A DNA stretch of 64,000 nt from Halanaerobium praevalens DSM 2228 (GTDB lineage: Bacteria > Bacillota > Halanaerobiia > Halanaerobiales > Halanaerobiaceae), in assembly GCF_000165465.1 (NCBI RefSeq), contig NC_017455.1:1550001-1614000 (forward strand). Direction: 5' to 3'. The notes under the pieces are model-generated. The model had not been told where the DNA came from, made no database searches, and saw only the letters and a list, made by a program, of their open reading frames with translations. Below are positions 24,737 through 33,215 of this stretch, in pieces; position 1 is the stretch's first letter, and every line of letters begins with the position of its first letter. Made by a program: the position numbers and the translations under genes.

Positions 24737-25657
24737 TTAAGAACCATCTTGAGCATTTGGCTGAACTGGAGCACCTGTTAACATTCCTTTAGGAGTAGAA
24801 TTATCTGATGACCATTCAATCCAGGCACCATCATAAAGTTTTAAATCTCTATAGCCAGCATTATGCAGTGCTAAAAAGCTTTGGGCTGCTCTAATTGATG
24901 TTTGACAGTAAATAATAACTTCTTTATCTGGGATGATATTATTATCTGGATAATATCTCTGTATATAACTTGGTGGATAAAATTCTCCACTATCCTGATT
25001 ATTTTCTAAATAATTAATATGAATAGCTCCTGGAATAACCCCCTTTCCAACTTCTGCTGCTGTTCTAACATCTAAAATAGCAAAGTTATCAGCTTCAGTA
25101 TTTAATTTCTCTAAGATATCTGCTTTGCTAGCAATTAAATCTTCATTTTTTTCTGTTATATTATATTCAGCTTTTTCCACTTTATAATCACCATTAGTAA
25201 AATCAGCTCCAGCTTCTTTGAGAGCAGCTAAACCACCACTTATTACTTTCATTTTAGCAGTATCATGACCATAAACCAACATAGTCCACCATAAACGAGC
25301 TGCATCCATATTATTATTATTATCATAAATAAAAATTTCTGATTGATTAGAAATACCATTATTGGCTAAAGTAGATTCCACTTTAGAAGCACCTGCTAGC
25401 ATATTAGGATAAGGTCCAAATGTTGTAATATCATTCCTACTAATATTTACTGAGCCAGTTAAATGCTGATCTTTAAAATCACTAGATTTTTGAGTATCAA
25501 CTATAATTACATCTTTATTTCCCATTAAATTCAAAGCTTTATCAGCAGAAATTATATCCTGACCTACTTCACCAGGAACAGATATATTTGCTCCACATCC
25601 TGTAAGGATAATTGCAAAAGCCAATAAAATAAATAGTACTTTTAATTTTTTATTCAT
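24737..25657 (-). CDS. Lipoprotein with two rhodanese domains, first one without Cys
   Basis: Envelope-anchored sulfurtransferase of 306 residues. The lipobox is ILTGC with Cys21. The N-terminal rhodanese domain has IYDNNNNMDAAR where the catalytic loop should be, so it lacks the Cys and is probably structural; the C-terminal domain has Cys251 in IYCQTSIRAAQ. That inactive-then-active order is usual in thiosulfate and mercaptopyruvate sulfurtransferases. I set the start at ATG 25657, 7 bp after GGAGG; a GTG at 25663 is only 1 bp from that site. It probably forms a unit with the following exported double rhodanese. Confidence 0.9.
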   Translation of the reverse strand: MNKKLKVLFILLAFAIILTGCGANISVPGEVGQDIISADKALNLMGNKDVIIVDTQKSSDFKDQHLTGSVNISRNDITTFGPYPNMLAGASKVESTLANNGISNQSEIFIYDNNNNMDAARLWWTMLVYGHDTAKMKVISGGLAALKEAGADFTNGDYKVEKAEYNITEKNEDLIASKADILEKLNTEADNFAILDVRTAAEVGKGVIPGAIHINYLENNQDSGEFYPPSYIQRYYPDNNIIPDKEVIIYCQTSIRAAQSFLALHNAGYRDLKLYDGAWIEWSSDNSTPKGMLTGAPVQPNAQDGS

Positions 25658-25812
25658 TTTCACACCTCCAATTTATATTGTTAAACTTAGTACAAGGTCT
25701 AATAATATTATAAAACAAATTAGACCCTTTTGGTTATAACATTTATTAATAGTACATTCAATTATCAAATAATAATTTTTAAATATTGCAACTTAACAGT
25801 ATTTAGCTAATA

Positions 25813-25841
25813 TTTAAAAAATTAATTATTTGTGCTATAAT
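25813..25841 (+). promoter_or_regulatory. Promoter of the GT39 gene
   Basis: Weak -35 TTTAAA (25813-25818), 17-bp spacer with a TGTG extension, -10 TATAAT (25836-25841). Confidence 0.5.
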
Positions 25842-25875
25842 AATTTCTAGACTAAATATGATAAGGAGTATTTTT

Positions 25876-27477
25876 ATGCATTATAAATTCAAAAAGAAAT
25901 TAAATAAAATTAAAGCTTGGCATCTTATTTTACTTTTTTTTATTTTAAATCTTATTTTCTTAACAAATTTTCCTTTTGTCCATTCTGATGAAGCTTGGTT
26001 AAGTGGTCTCTCCAGACAAATTTTAGAACAAAAAACTTTTAAAACTACAGAAACTTTTTTTGACTTATTACCACGTCACCCCCATGCAATCAAAGCTTTT
26101 TTTCATTCAATTCAGATAATATTTATTAAATTATTTACTTATAATATCTTTAGTTTTCGTTTAATTTCCTTGATCAGTGGTAGTTTAAGTCTTTTTATTT
26201 TTTATAAAATTTCTTATTTAATTACTAAATCAAAATCTTTAAGCTTGGCAAGCATAGTTATTTTAGCTGTTGAAATTCAGTTTATCTATAGTTCACATTT
26301 AGCCCGCCAAGAAATAATTTTAGTTTTGATTATGCTGATTGCGATTTATTATTTTTTAAAAGAAATTTATTATCAAAAAAAATATATTTCAAACTTTAAT
26401 TTCAAAAAATATCATTCAAATTTAAAAGATATTATTTTAGCAATTATATTAGGAACAGCTATTGGATTTCACCCTAATGCTTTGATTATTTCTTTACCAA
26501 TGGTTCTTATTTATAGTTGGAGTTTATTTTTTAAAAAAGAATTTAAATTAAAGAATTATTTTAGTTTTATGGCAACTTTAGCTTTTATTGCTTTAATTTT
26601 TGTTTATCTTAGTTATTCTCTTGATCCAAATTTTTTTAGTAATTATTTAAATTATGGAGCCAATTTGGGAGTTTTAAACTCATTTTTGCTTAAATTTAAA
26701 AATCTAAAAATCTTTTATTTAAAATTATTTTATCAAATAAGTGGCACTTATTATTTACCTTTAATTAAATTTCAACTTTTATTTTTTTTAATTATTAGCA
26801 TAATTGCTAGCTTAAAACTATTTTTTAAAAAAGACCAAATTAATTTATATTTAATCCTAAGTATAATTGGCATTAATCTTGGTTTTTTGTTAATCGGAAG
26901 ATATAATCAAACTTCTATTATTTTTATCTTTCCACTTTATTATTTATTATTTATCAATCTCAGCAAAAATTTAAGGCCCAAACTAGTTTTTAGCTTAATC
27001 AGTATTTTAATAATTTGTTTAACTGTAAATAGTGGAATTGTAATCTATAATGATAGTCATCATAACTATCAAAATTATTTAAATCAAATTGGAAAAGTTA
27101 TTCCTGCTAATGCTAAAGTTTTAGCTAATTTAAATACAGATTACTATTTTGAAAATGGAAGCTTAATTGATTATAGAAACTTAGCATTTTTAGCAGAAAA
27201 TAATATTTCTTTTGCTAAATATATAACTAAAAATAAAATAGAATATATAATTTATCCAGAAGAAATGGATTTTATTTATAATAGTCGACCACAGTGGAAT
27301 ATTTTATATGGTAATCTATACCCTTTTTATTCTCAATTACAAACCTTTTTAGAAAAAGAAGCTAAACTAGTTAAAAGTTTCAGTAATAGTACTTATGGGA
27401 TGCGAATTACACCCAAAATAGGTGAAAAAGAATGGAAAATCAAAATTTATAAGGTTCAGCATAAAGCTGATTTTTGA
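25876..27477 (+). CDS. GT39/ArnT-like membrane glycosyltransferase
   Basis: Integral-membrane protein of 533 residues, with many hydrophobic spans through about residue 390 and a hydrophilic C-terminal domain. The first outside loop has the acidic pair in HSDEAWLSGLSRQIL, the likely catalytic Asp of GT39/PMT/ArnT enzymes, which use polyprenyl-phosphate sugars. I place the start at ATG 25876 because AAGGAG (25863-25868) lies inside the longer frame that opens at 25858. Its 3' end overlaps the convergent ABC ATPase gene by 38 bp. With the ArnC-like GT2 and WecE-like genes next door it may transfer a lipid-linked aminosugar to an envelope target; acceptor unknown. Confidence 0.8.
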   Translation: MHYKFKKKLNKIKAWHLILLFFILNLIFLTNFPFVHSDEAWLSGLSRQILEQKTFKTTETFFDLLPRHPHAIKAFFHSIQIIFIKLFTYNIFSFRLISLISGSLSLFIFYKISYLITKSKSLSLASIVILAVEIQFIYSSHLARQEIILVLIMLIAIYYFLKEIYYQKKYISNFNFKKYHSNLKDIILAIILGTAIGFHPNALIISLPMVLIYSWSLFFKKEFKLKNYFSFMATLAFIALIFVYLSYSLDPNFFSNYLNYGANLGVLNSFLLKFKNLKIFYLKLFYQISGTYYLPLIKFQLLFFLIISIIASLKLFFKKDQINLYLILSIIGINLGFLLIGRYNQTSIIFIFPLYYLLFINLSKNLRPKLVFSLISILIICLTVNSGIVIYNDSHHNYQNYLNQIGKVIPANAKVLANLNTDYYFENGSLIDYRNLAFLAENNISFAKYITKNKIEYIIYPEEMDFIYNSRPQWNILYGNLYPFYSQLQTFLEKEAKLVKSFSNSTYGMRITPKIGEKEWKIKIYKVQHKADF

Positions 27478-28222
27478 GTTCAGCTAAAAATTGATTAAAC
27501 TCCAAACTAGTTCTTTGTCTAGGAAACTTTAATTTATTTTTGACAATGTCAATTATTTCTCCTGGCTCATTTTGCATTAAAACTATTTTATCTGACAGAA
27601 AAATTGCCTCTCTAATATCATGAGTAACAAAAATAACTGTCATTTTATTGTTCTGCCAAATTTCAAGCAAAAGCTGCTGTAATTCTTGTCTAGTCTGGCT
27701 ATCTAAGCTACCAAAAGGTTCATCCATTAACATGATTTCTGCTTCAGCAGCTAAAGTTCTTGCTAAAGCAACTCTTTGTTTCATTCCTCCTGATAGTTGA
27801 TGTGGATAATAGTTTTTATAAGCTTCAAGTTTAACTGCTTTTAAATATGATAAGGCCTGAGCATTAATGTGCTTTTTATTAAGCTTAATTTTTTTATGTT
27901 TTAATAAAGCCTTAATTGCAAAAATAACATTATCTAGTACAGTTTGCCAAGGAAAAAGCTGTTCAAATTCTTGAAAAAGCATAAGTCGATCTATATCTGG
28001 ATTTTTGATTTCTTGTTCTTTTTTAAAAATTTGACCGCTATCAGGCTGAATAAAACCAGCAATTATTTTCAGTAAAGTTGATTTTCCACAGCCAGAAGGA
28101 CCTAAAATTGTTAAAAATTCATTTTCTTTAATTTTAAGTTCAATATTTTTAAGAACTATTTTTGTATCTTTTTGACTTTGATATTTTTTTGTTATATTTT
28201 TTAATTCTAAATAAGAACTCAT
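27440..28222 (-). CDS. ABC importer ATPase, SsuB/TauB-like (second system)
   Basis: ATPase subunit of 260 residues with Walker A GPSGCGKST, signature LSGGMKQR, Walker B IMLMDEPFGSLDS and H-loop FVTHDIREA. Last gene of a seven-gene minus-strand operon. Its ATG overlaps the permease stop by 4 bp, so the two are coupled. The end overlaps the convergent GT39 gene by 38 bp, leaving no room for a classic terminator between them. It pairs with the permease and lipoprotein directly upstream. Confidence 0.94.
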   Translation of the reverse strand: MSSYLELKNITKKYQSQKDTKIVLKNIELKIKENEFLTILGPSGCGKSTLLKIIAGFIQPDSGQIFKKEQEIKNPDIDRLMLFQEFEQLFPWQTVLDNVIFAIKALLKHKKIKLNKKHINAQALSYLKAVKLEAYKNYYPHQLSGGMKQRVALARTLAAEAEIMLMDEPFGSLDSQTRQELQQLLLEIWQNNKMTVIFVTHDIREAIFLSDKIVLMQNEPGEIIDIVKNKLKFPRQRTSLEFNQFLAELKNQLYAEPYKF

Positions 28223-28989
28223 TTAACCATACCCCATTTTTTAACCGTTACTTTCTCTATTTTTTTAAATACAAAATCTTCTACTAGAACCCCTATTATA
28301 ATAATAACTATAATCCCTGCAAATACTCCCGGCAAATCGAAAAAAACTCGTTTTTGAAAAATATACCAACCTAAGCCCCCTAAACTATTAACCGCTCCAA
28401 AAAGCATTTCTGCACTAATCAAAGCTCTCCAAGACCTAGCCCACGAAATTTTTAAACCAGATATAAAATAAGGAAGTGAAGCGGGAATCAGTATTTTAAA
28501 CATAAAATCTATTTTATTTAAGCGATAATTTTTAGCAATTAGAGTATAAATTTCTGGGATAGAATTAAAACCTGTACTTAAATTTAAAATTAAAGGCCAT
28601 AAAACCGAATGAATAATTACAAGTAAAATTGCATTTTTACCTGAACCAAACCAAATCAAAATTAAAGGCATCAAAGCTATACCTGGTAAAGGATGAGCTA
28701 AAGCTGTTAAAGTCTCAATCAAACCAGCAGCAGTAGTCGAAAAATAGGAAATTAGCGCTAATAATAAAGCTGCTACTGTAGCTAAAAATAAACCTTGTAA
28801 AATAATTGAAAAAGAAAATATAATTTGTTTTAAAAGACTTCCATCACTTAAAGAATTAATTAAAGACCTAAAAATTTGATCTAAACCTGGAAAAATCATT
28901 GCTGAAAAAATACCAGCGCTGGCTATTAACTGCCAGATTAAAGCCAAAATTATTAACCATAGCAAACGCTGTCTATATTTATTTTTCAT
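28219..28989 (-). CDS. ABC importer permease, SsuC/TauC-like (second system)
   Basis: Membrane permease of 256 residues with about six spans; the ATPase-contact loop is YRLNKIDFMFKILIPASLPYF. Same family as the plus-strand permease at 18830 but clearly diverged. It overlaps the binding-protein gene by 11 bp and the ATPase gene by 4 bp. What it carries is unknown; because it shares an operon with envelope-sugar genes, it may supply a precursor for them rather than a sulfur source. Confidence 0.9.
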   Translation of the reverse strand: MKNKYRQRLLWLIILALIWQLIASAGIFSAMIFPGLDQIFRSLINSLSDGSLLKQIIFSFSIILQGLFLATVAALLLALISYFSTTAAGLIETLTALAHPLPGIALMPLILIWFGSGKNAILLVIIHSVLWPLILNLSTGFNSIPEIYTLIAKNYRLNKIDFMFKILIPASLPYFISGLKISWARSWRALISAEMLFGAVNSLGGLGWYIFQKRVFFDLPGVFAGIIVIIIIGVLVEDFVFKKIEKVTVKKWGMVK

Positions 28990-29989
28990 TTTCTTTATTC
29001 TCCTGTTTTAGCTGAAATCCACTATCTTTTTGCTCTAAATTTTCTCTAAAAATCAAATCAAATTTCTGATAGTCACTTTTTTCCAAATATCCTTCTTGAT
29101 CCATAAAGTTCATAAATTTTTCTAAACCTTTAATTTCAGCACTATATTTCATTCCAGGCCAATTAAGGTATCTTTTCATTTCAGATTTTTCCAAATCATA
29201 ATTAGCAGCTAATATAGCAGCTGTTTTTTTAGGTTCAGTTTTGATAAATTTAAAAGACTGAGATAAAGCCGTTAAAAAATTATTATAAAGTAAACTATTT
29301 TCTTCTTTAAATTTTTCGGTGCTAACTCCAACAATAAATGTAAATTCTCCGCCAAAAGCTTCTTGACCACTAATTATTTTTTTTATTCCTTTTTCCTTAC
29401 TTTCTAAAAATAAATAAGGTGGAGAAGCAAAATGAGCCTTAACATCTCTTTTAGCTAAAAGAGCATTCATAGCATCTGGGTGATTCATAGTTAATAACTG
29501 TTTATCAAATTTATCACTTTTAGCATAATCTCGATCAGCAGCCATCGAGAGTAATATATGTTGTATACTTCCAGGCTGTGGTAAAGCTATTTTATCTTCT
29601 GCTTTAAAATCTGCTAAAGAATTGATATCTTTTTTATTAGTCATTAAGCCTAAAGGACTTTGAGAAAGTCCTGAAAATATTTTCCACTCCATACCTTTAT
29701 CTTTAGCAATTAAAAAAGGAGGTACAGCCATAAAAGCAATATCAACTTCACCTGCCAGCATTGATTCTCTAATAGCAGTTGTATTACTTAATTGTTTCCA
29801 CTCAACTTCTAAATCAGGGTCTATTTGCTCTAAAAAATTTAATTCTTTAATTATTTGGACTGGAGCATAAGCTAAACCATATTGTTCTGCAATAGTAATG
29901 GTTTTTTTAGTTTTTGACTGAGTACTACAACCAGCTAATAAAAAAAGACCACAACTTAAAATTAAAAAAATCGAAATATATTTTTTCAT
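28979..29989 (-). CDS. ABC importer substrate-binding lipoprotein, NMT1-like (second system)
   Basis: Lipoprotein of 336 residues with the lipobox LAGC at about residue 21. The mature protein follows the NMT1/SsuA pattern: GLAYAPVQIIKELNFLEQ, then ESMLAGEVDIAFMAVPPFLI, and DKIALPQPGSIQHILLSMAA. The IAFM and QPGSIQH segments suit ligands such as pyrimidine precursors, sulfonates or nitrate. It starts 20 bp after the ATP-grasp gene and overlaps the permease gene. Ligand unknown. Confidence 0.9.
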   Translation of the reverse strand: MKKYISIFLILSCGLFLLAGCSTQSKTKKTITIAEQYGLAYAPVQIIKELNFLEQIDPDLEVEWKQLSNTTAIRESMLAGEVDIAFMAVPPFLIAKDKGMEWKIFSGLSQSPLGLMTNKKDINSLADFKAEDKIALPQPGSIQHILLSMAADRDYAKSDKFDKQLLTMNHPDAMNALLAKRDVKAHFASPPYLFLESKEKGIKKIISGQEAFGGEFTFIVGVSTEKFKEENSLLYNNFLTALSQSFKFIKTEPKKTAAILAANYDLEKSEMKRYLNWPGMKYSAEIKGLEKFMNFMDQEGYLEKSDYQKFDLIFRENLEQKDSGFQLKQENKENEK

Positions 29990-30009
29990 AATCCCACTCC
30001 TGCTTTTAA

Positions 30010-31254
30010 CTAAAAATTTTCTCCAATTTTTCTTAAAACTAAATTTTTACCATTTTGATCAATTATTTTAAGCTTATTATAAATTTTTTTCACTCTTGCT
30101 TTTAATTGTTCTTTATTTTTCGCTTTAACAATAAAATAACCGGCTCGAGCTGTAGCATTTTCAATTTTAGGTATTTGATCTCCTAATTTATAGTTAAAAT
30201 CTGCTTTTAAAACACCAGGTAAAGTTAGTAAATCAGAAAGATCACTAATCTTTTTAATTTGCCCTGGGCCAGCAAAAAAGAGCTGTACAGATAAATGATT
30301 TTTATTAGCTGAAAGCGAATAATTATTTATTTTGTCTGCTTCAATTTTATGACCAGCAGCTAGATTAACCATCATTGCCAAAATATCAACTCCAGTCAAA
30401 ACAGGCATAAAATCCCCTTCATATGCCCCTCCAATTCTAACAGCAATTTCATTAACCATAATACCTTTTTTTCCAATTAAAAATTGAAAATAAAGAGGTC
30501 CATTTTTGAGCTTAAATTCTCTCACAATCTTTTGGCTTAAAGCTTTAATTTCCCTAAAATAATCTTGTAAATATTTAGACGGAAATAAGTGCGAAGAACA
30601 AATTCCAAGATGAATATCACTTTCAAAGTTTAAACGATCTGTAACAGTTAATAAATGAGTTTCACCATTTTTTACCCAACCACTAACTGTTATCTCATCT
30701 GATAAATAGTATTCCTCAACTAAAATTTCTTCTTCCCTTGAAAAAGAAAGAACCTCTTCAAATTTTTCCCTAATTTGAGCAATAGAATTTAATTTAAATA
30801 CTCCTCTTTGTCCCTGGCTATCAAGTGGTTTAACTACATAAGGAGAATTTAAATCTTTAAGCTCAGAATCAAAAAAATTTTTTTTAATTATTTTAAAATT
30901 CACAGTTGGAATCCCAGAACTTAAAAACTTATTTTTCATTATTTTTTTATTAGTAACTGCTTTAGCAGTTTCAATTTTTAAATACGGCTTTAAATTCAAT
31001 TTTTCGGCTACATAAGCTGCTGTATAAACTGGCTGATCTGTACCTGAAGTGAGAACTCCATCAACTTGATATTTTAGAGCTGTTTTTAAATTAGCTTCGG
31101 GATTAAAAGTACTACTTAAAGAACTAAAATCAGCTATTTTTTTACCTGGTGCATCAGGATAATAATCAGCCACTACTACTTGATGGCCCATCTTTTTAGC
31201 CTTTTTAATTAAACTTAACTGACTACTACCTCCACCCAAAATTAATAATCTCAT
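30010..31254 (-). CDS. ATP-grasp carboxylate-amine ligase family protein
   Basis: Protein of 414 residues. An N-terminal pre-ATP-grasp fold (LILGGGSSQLSLIKKAKKMG) precedes the ATP-grasp domain: YVVKPLDSQGQRGVFKL binds ATP, EILVEEYYLSDEITVSGWV closes the site, and MVNEIAVRIGGAYEGDF carries Mg2+-binding acidic and Asn residues. Such enzymes join a carboxylate to an amine. It overlaps the GT2 gene by 4 bp and lies in an operon with a WecE-like aminotransferase, so N-acylation of an aminosugar with an amino acid is a testable idea, not a conclusion. It is not purK or carB on neighbourhood evidence. Confidence 0.82.
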   Translation of the reverse strand: MRLLILGGGSSQLSLIKKAKKMGHQVVVADYYPDAPGKKIADFSSLSSTFNPEANLKTALKYQVDGVLTSGTDQPVYTAAYVAEKLNLKPYLKIETAKAVTNKKIMKNKFLSSGIPTVNFKIIKKNFFDSELKDLNSPYVVKPLDSQGQRGVFKLNSIAQIREKFEEVLSFSREEEILVEEYYLSDEITVSGWVKNGETHLLTVTDRLNFESDIHLGICSSHLFPSKYLQDYFREIKALSQKIVREFKLKNGPLYFQFLIGKKGIMVNEIAVRIGGAYEGDFMPVLTGVDILAMMVNLAAGHKIEADKINNYSLSANKNHLSVQLFFAGPGQIKKISDLSDLLTLPGVLKADFNYKLGDQIPKIENATARAGYFIVKAKNKEQLKARVKKIYNKLKIIDQNGKNLVLRKIGENF

Positions 31255-32009
31255 TTAGATTCCTCTTTCTTTTTAAAAGTACTTTCAGCAATTAAAAATT
31301 GTTCTTTTTTTGAATAAAAATACTTTAAAAATGGTGATTTCCCATAATAAAGATAAAGCTTTAAAAATAATTTTAATAATTTAATAAAATTATAATTTGA
31401 AACACCATATTTTCTAGGCTGTTGCTCAGTATAAATATTTGCTATTTTAGGATTTTCTTTTAAAATAATTGCTGAAAGATAAATAAAAGATTTCTTGCAA
31501 ATAATAATCTTCTCTAAAATCTTTTTATTAATAATTCTAAAACTACTAACTCGAATCCCCTTTTTTTTAGAGCTAATATGATTAAAAAGAAAATTGGTCA
31601 GCTTAGATCCTAAGCTTCTATAAAAATTATCTGATCTTTGTTTAGGAATTGCATAAACAACATCATAACCTTTTTTTATTTGTTGATAAAGAGATAAGAT
31701 GGTCTGAGCTTGATGCTGAAGATCATCATCCATTGTAACTATATATTGACCTTTAGCAAATTGCAAACCACAAAAAATAGCATTTTGTTGACCAAAATTT
31801 TTACTTAGACGAATCCCCTTAACCTGCTTATCTTTTTTATTTAAAGCTAAAATTTTTTGATAACTCTGATCTAAACTGTTGTCATCAACCAAAATTAATT
31901 CAAATTTAATTTGATTAAACTCCATTACTTCCTTAATTGATTGATAAAGTTCAAATAAAGAATCTTCACTATTATAAACGGGAATAACTATAGAAATTAA
32001 ATCAGACAT
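31251..32009 (-). CDS. GT2 glycosyltransferase, ArnC/DPM-like
   Basis: Glycosyltransferase of 252 residues. Motifs of the polyprenyl-phosphate sugar transferases are plain: VIPVYNSEDSLFELYQSI, LVDDNSLDQS, LSKNFGQQNAIFCGL and the catalytic TMDDDLQH. The sequence is closest in style to ArnC/GtrB. It has no C-terminal transmembrane pair, unlike ArnC (about 320 residues), so it is either a soluble form or shortened. It starts 6 bp after the WecE-like gene and overlaps the ATP-grasp gene. Probable role: load an aminosugar onto undecaprenyl phosphate for a GT39 enzyme such as the one at 25876. Confidence 0.85.
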   Translation of the reverse strand: MSDLISIVIPVYNSEDSLFELYQSIKEVMEFNQIKFELILVDDNSLDQSYQKILALNKKDKQVKGIRLSKNFGQQNAIFCGLQFAKGQYIVTMDDDLQHQAQTILSLYQQIKKGYDVVYAIPKQRSDNFYRSLGSKLTNFLFNHISSKKKGIRVSSFRIINKKILEKIIICKKSFIYLSAIILKENPKIANIYTEQQPRKYGVSNYNFIKLLKLFLKLYLYYGKSPFLKYFYSKKEQFLIAESTFKKKEESK

Positions 32010-32015
32010 TTATTA

Positions 32016-33179
32016 TTATCCTCCTACCAACTTTAGTTCTTTAAATATTTTCTTTAAAGATTTAATTATATACTTTAAATTACTAAATGATAAGTCAGGA
32101 TAAATAGGTAAACGTAAAATACTGCTAGCAGCAGCTTCTGTTATTGGTAAATCTGATTTTTGATAACCAAGTTTTTTCCCCATTGGTGAAGAATGAAGTG
32201 GTTGAAAATGAAAAGTTGCCTTTATTCCAGCCAAATTAAGCTCTTGTAAAACAAAATCTCTTATCCTTTGATTTTTAAATTTTAAATAATAAATATGATA
32301 ATTAGATTTTTTAGCTGCTGGAAGTTCTGGAATAGCATCTAAAAAATCTTCTTCTAAAAATTTTCTTAACTCTTGACTATAATAATGAAAAATTTTCTCT
32401 CGCCTAGCAGTGATAGTTTCTATTTCTTCTAACTGAGCTAATAAAAATGCCATCAAAATATCAGAAGGAAGATAACTCGATCCTGCTTGAACCCAGTTAT
32501 ATTTTTCAATTTCACCTCTTAAAAATTGAGAACGATTTGTTCCTTTTTCTCTCATAATTTCAGCTTTTTTAATTAAGGATTGATCTTCAGAATTAATTAT
32601 TAAAGCTCCACCTTCACCACTGACAAAATTCTTAGTCCCATGAAAACTATAACATCCTAAATCCCCTATTCCACCCAAAGCTTTTTTTTGATAAAAACTA
32701 TTAACTGCTTGAGCTGCATCTTCAATAATATAAATATTATTTGCTCGAGCAATTTTTTTTATTTGTTGCATTTCACAACTAATCCCCCCATAATGAACTG
32801 GAATAACTGCTTTAGTTTTAGCAGTTATTTTATTTTCAAAATCAAGGGGATCTAAATTAAAAGTATTAGCTTTAATTTCTGCAAAAACAGGTTTAGCTCC
32901 TGCTTTTAAAACTGCATTTGCCGTAGAACTAAAAGTAAAAGAAGGCATAATAACTTCAGCACCTTCTTCAAATCCAACTAAAAAAGATGCCATTTCTAAA
33001 GCATGAGTTCCAGAAGTAGTCATCAGAACTTTATTTAAATTAAAAGTCTTTTCTAAAAATGAACTTACCTTTTTAGTATAATAACCATCACCACTTACTG
33101 ATCCTTTTGCTAAAGCATCACTTATATATTTTTCTTCTCTACCTGTTAAATATAATTTGTTAAAAGCTATTTTTGGCAT
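32016..33179 (-). CDS. wecE: dTDP-4-amino-4,6-dideoxygalactose transaminase-like (WecE/RffA)
   Basis: PLP-dependent DegT/DnrJ/EryC1 aminotransferase of 387 residues. The PLP lysine is Lys183 in YSFHGTKNF. The stretches EKGTNRSQFLRGEIEKYNW and GSSYLPSDILMAFLLAQLE are typical of WecE/RffA, which aminates dTDP-4-keto-6-deoxyglucose. rmlB, which makes that substrate, lies 1.1 kb upstream on the same strand. It follows a LysR gene by 36 bp and precedes GT2 by 6 bp. The exact sugar stereochemistry is inferred from similarity. Confidence 0.87.
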   Translation of the reverse strand: MPKIAFNKLYLTGREEKYISDALAKGSVSGDGYYTKKVSSFLEKTFNLNKVLMTTSGTHALEMASFLVGFEEGAEVIMPSFTFSSTANAVLKAGAKPVFAEIKANTFNLDPLDFENKITAKTKAVIPVHYGGISCEMQQIKKIARANNIYIIEDAAQAVNSFYQKKALGGIGDLGCYSFHGTKNFVSGEGGALIINSEDQSLIKKAEIMREKGTNRSQFLRGEIEKYNWVQAGSSYLPSDILMAFLLAQLEEIETITARREKIFHYYSQELRKFLEEDFLDAIPELPAAKKSNYHIYYLKFKNQRIRDFVLQELNLAGIKATFHFQPLHSSPMGKKLGYQKSDLPITEAAASSILRLPIYPDLSFSNLKYIIKSLKKIFKELKLVGG

Positions 33180-33215
33180 TAAAATTACCCCATTTAAATC
33201 TAATTATTCTGTTTT

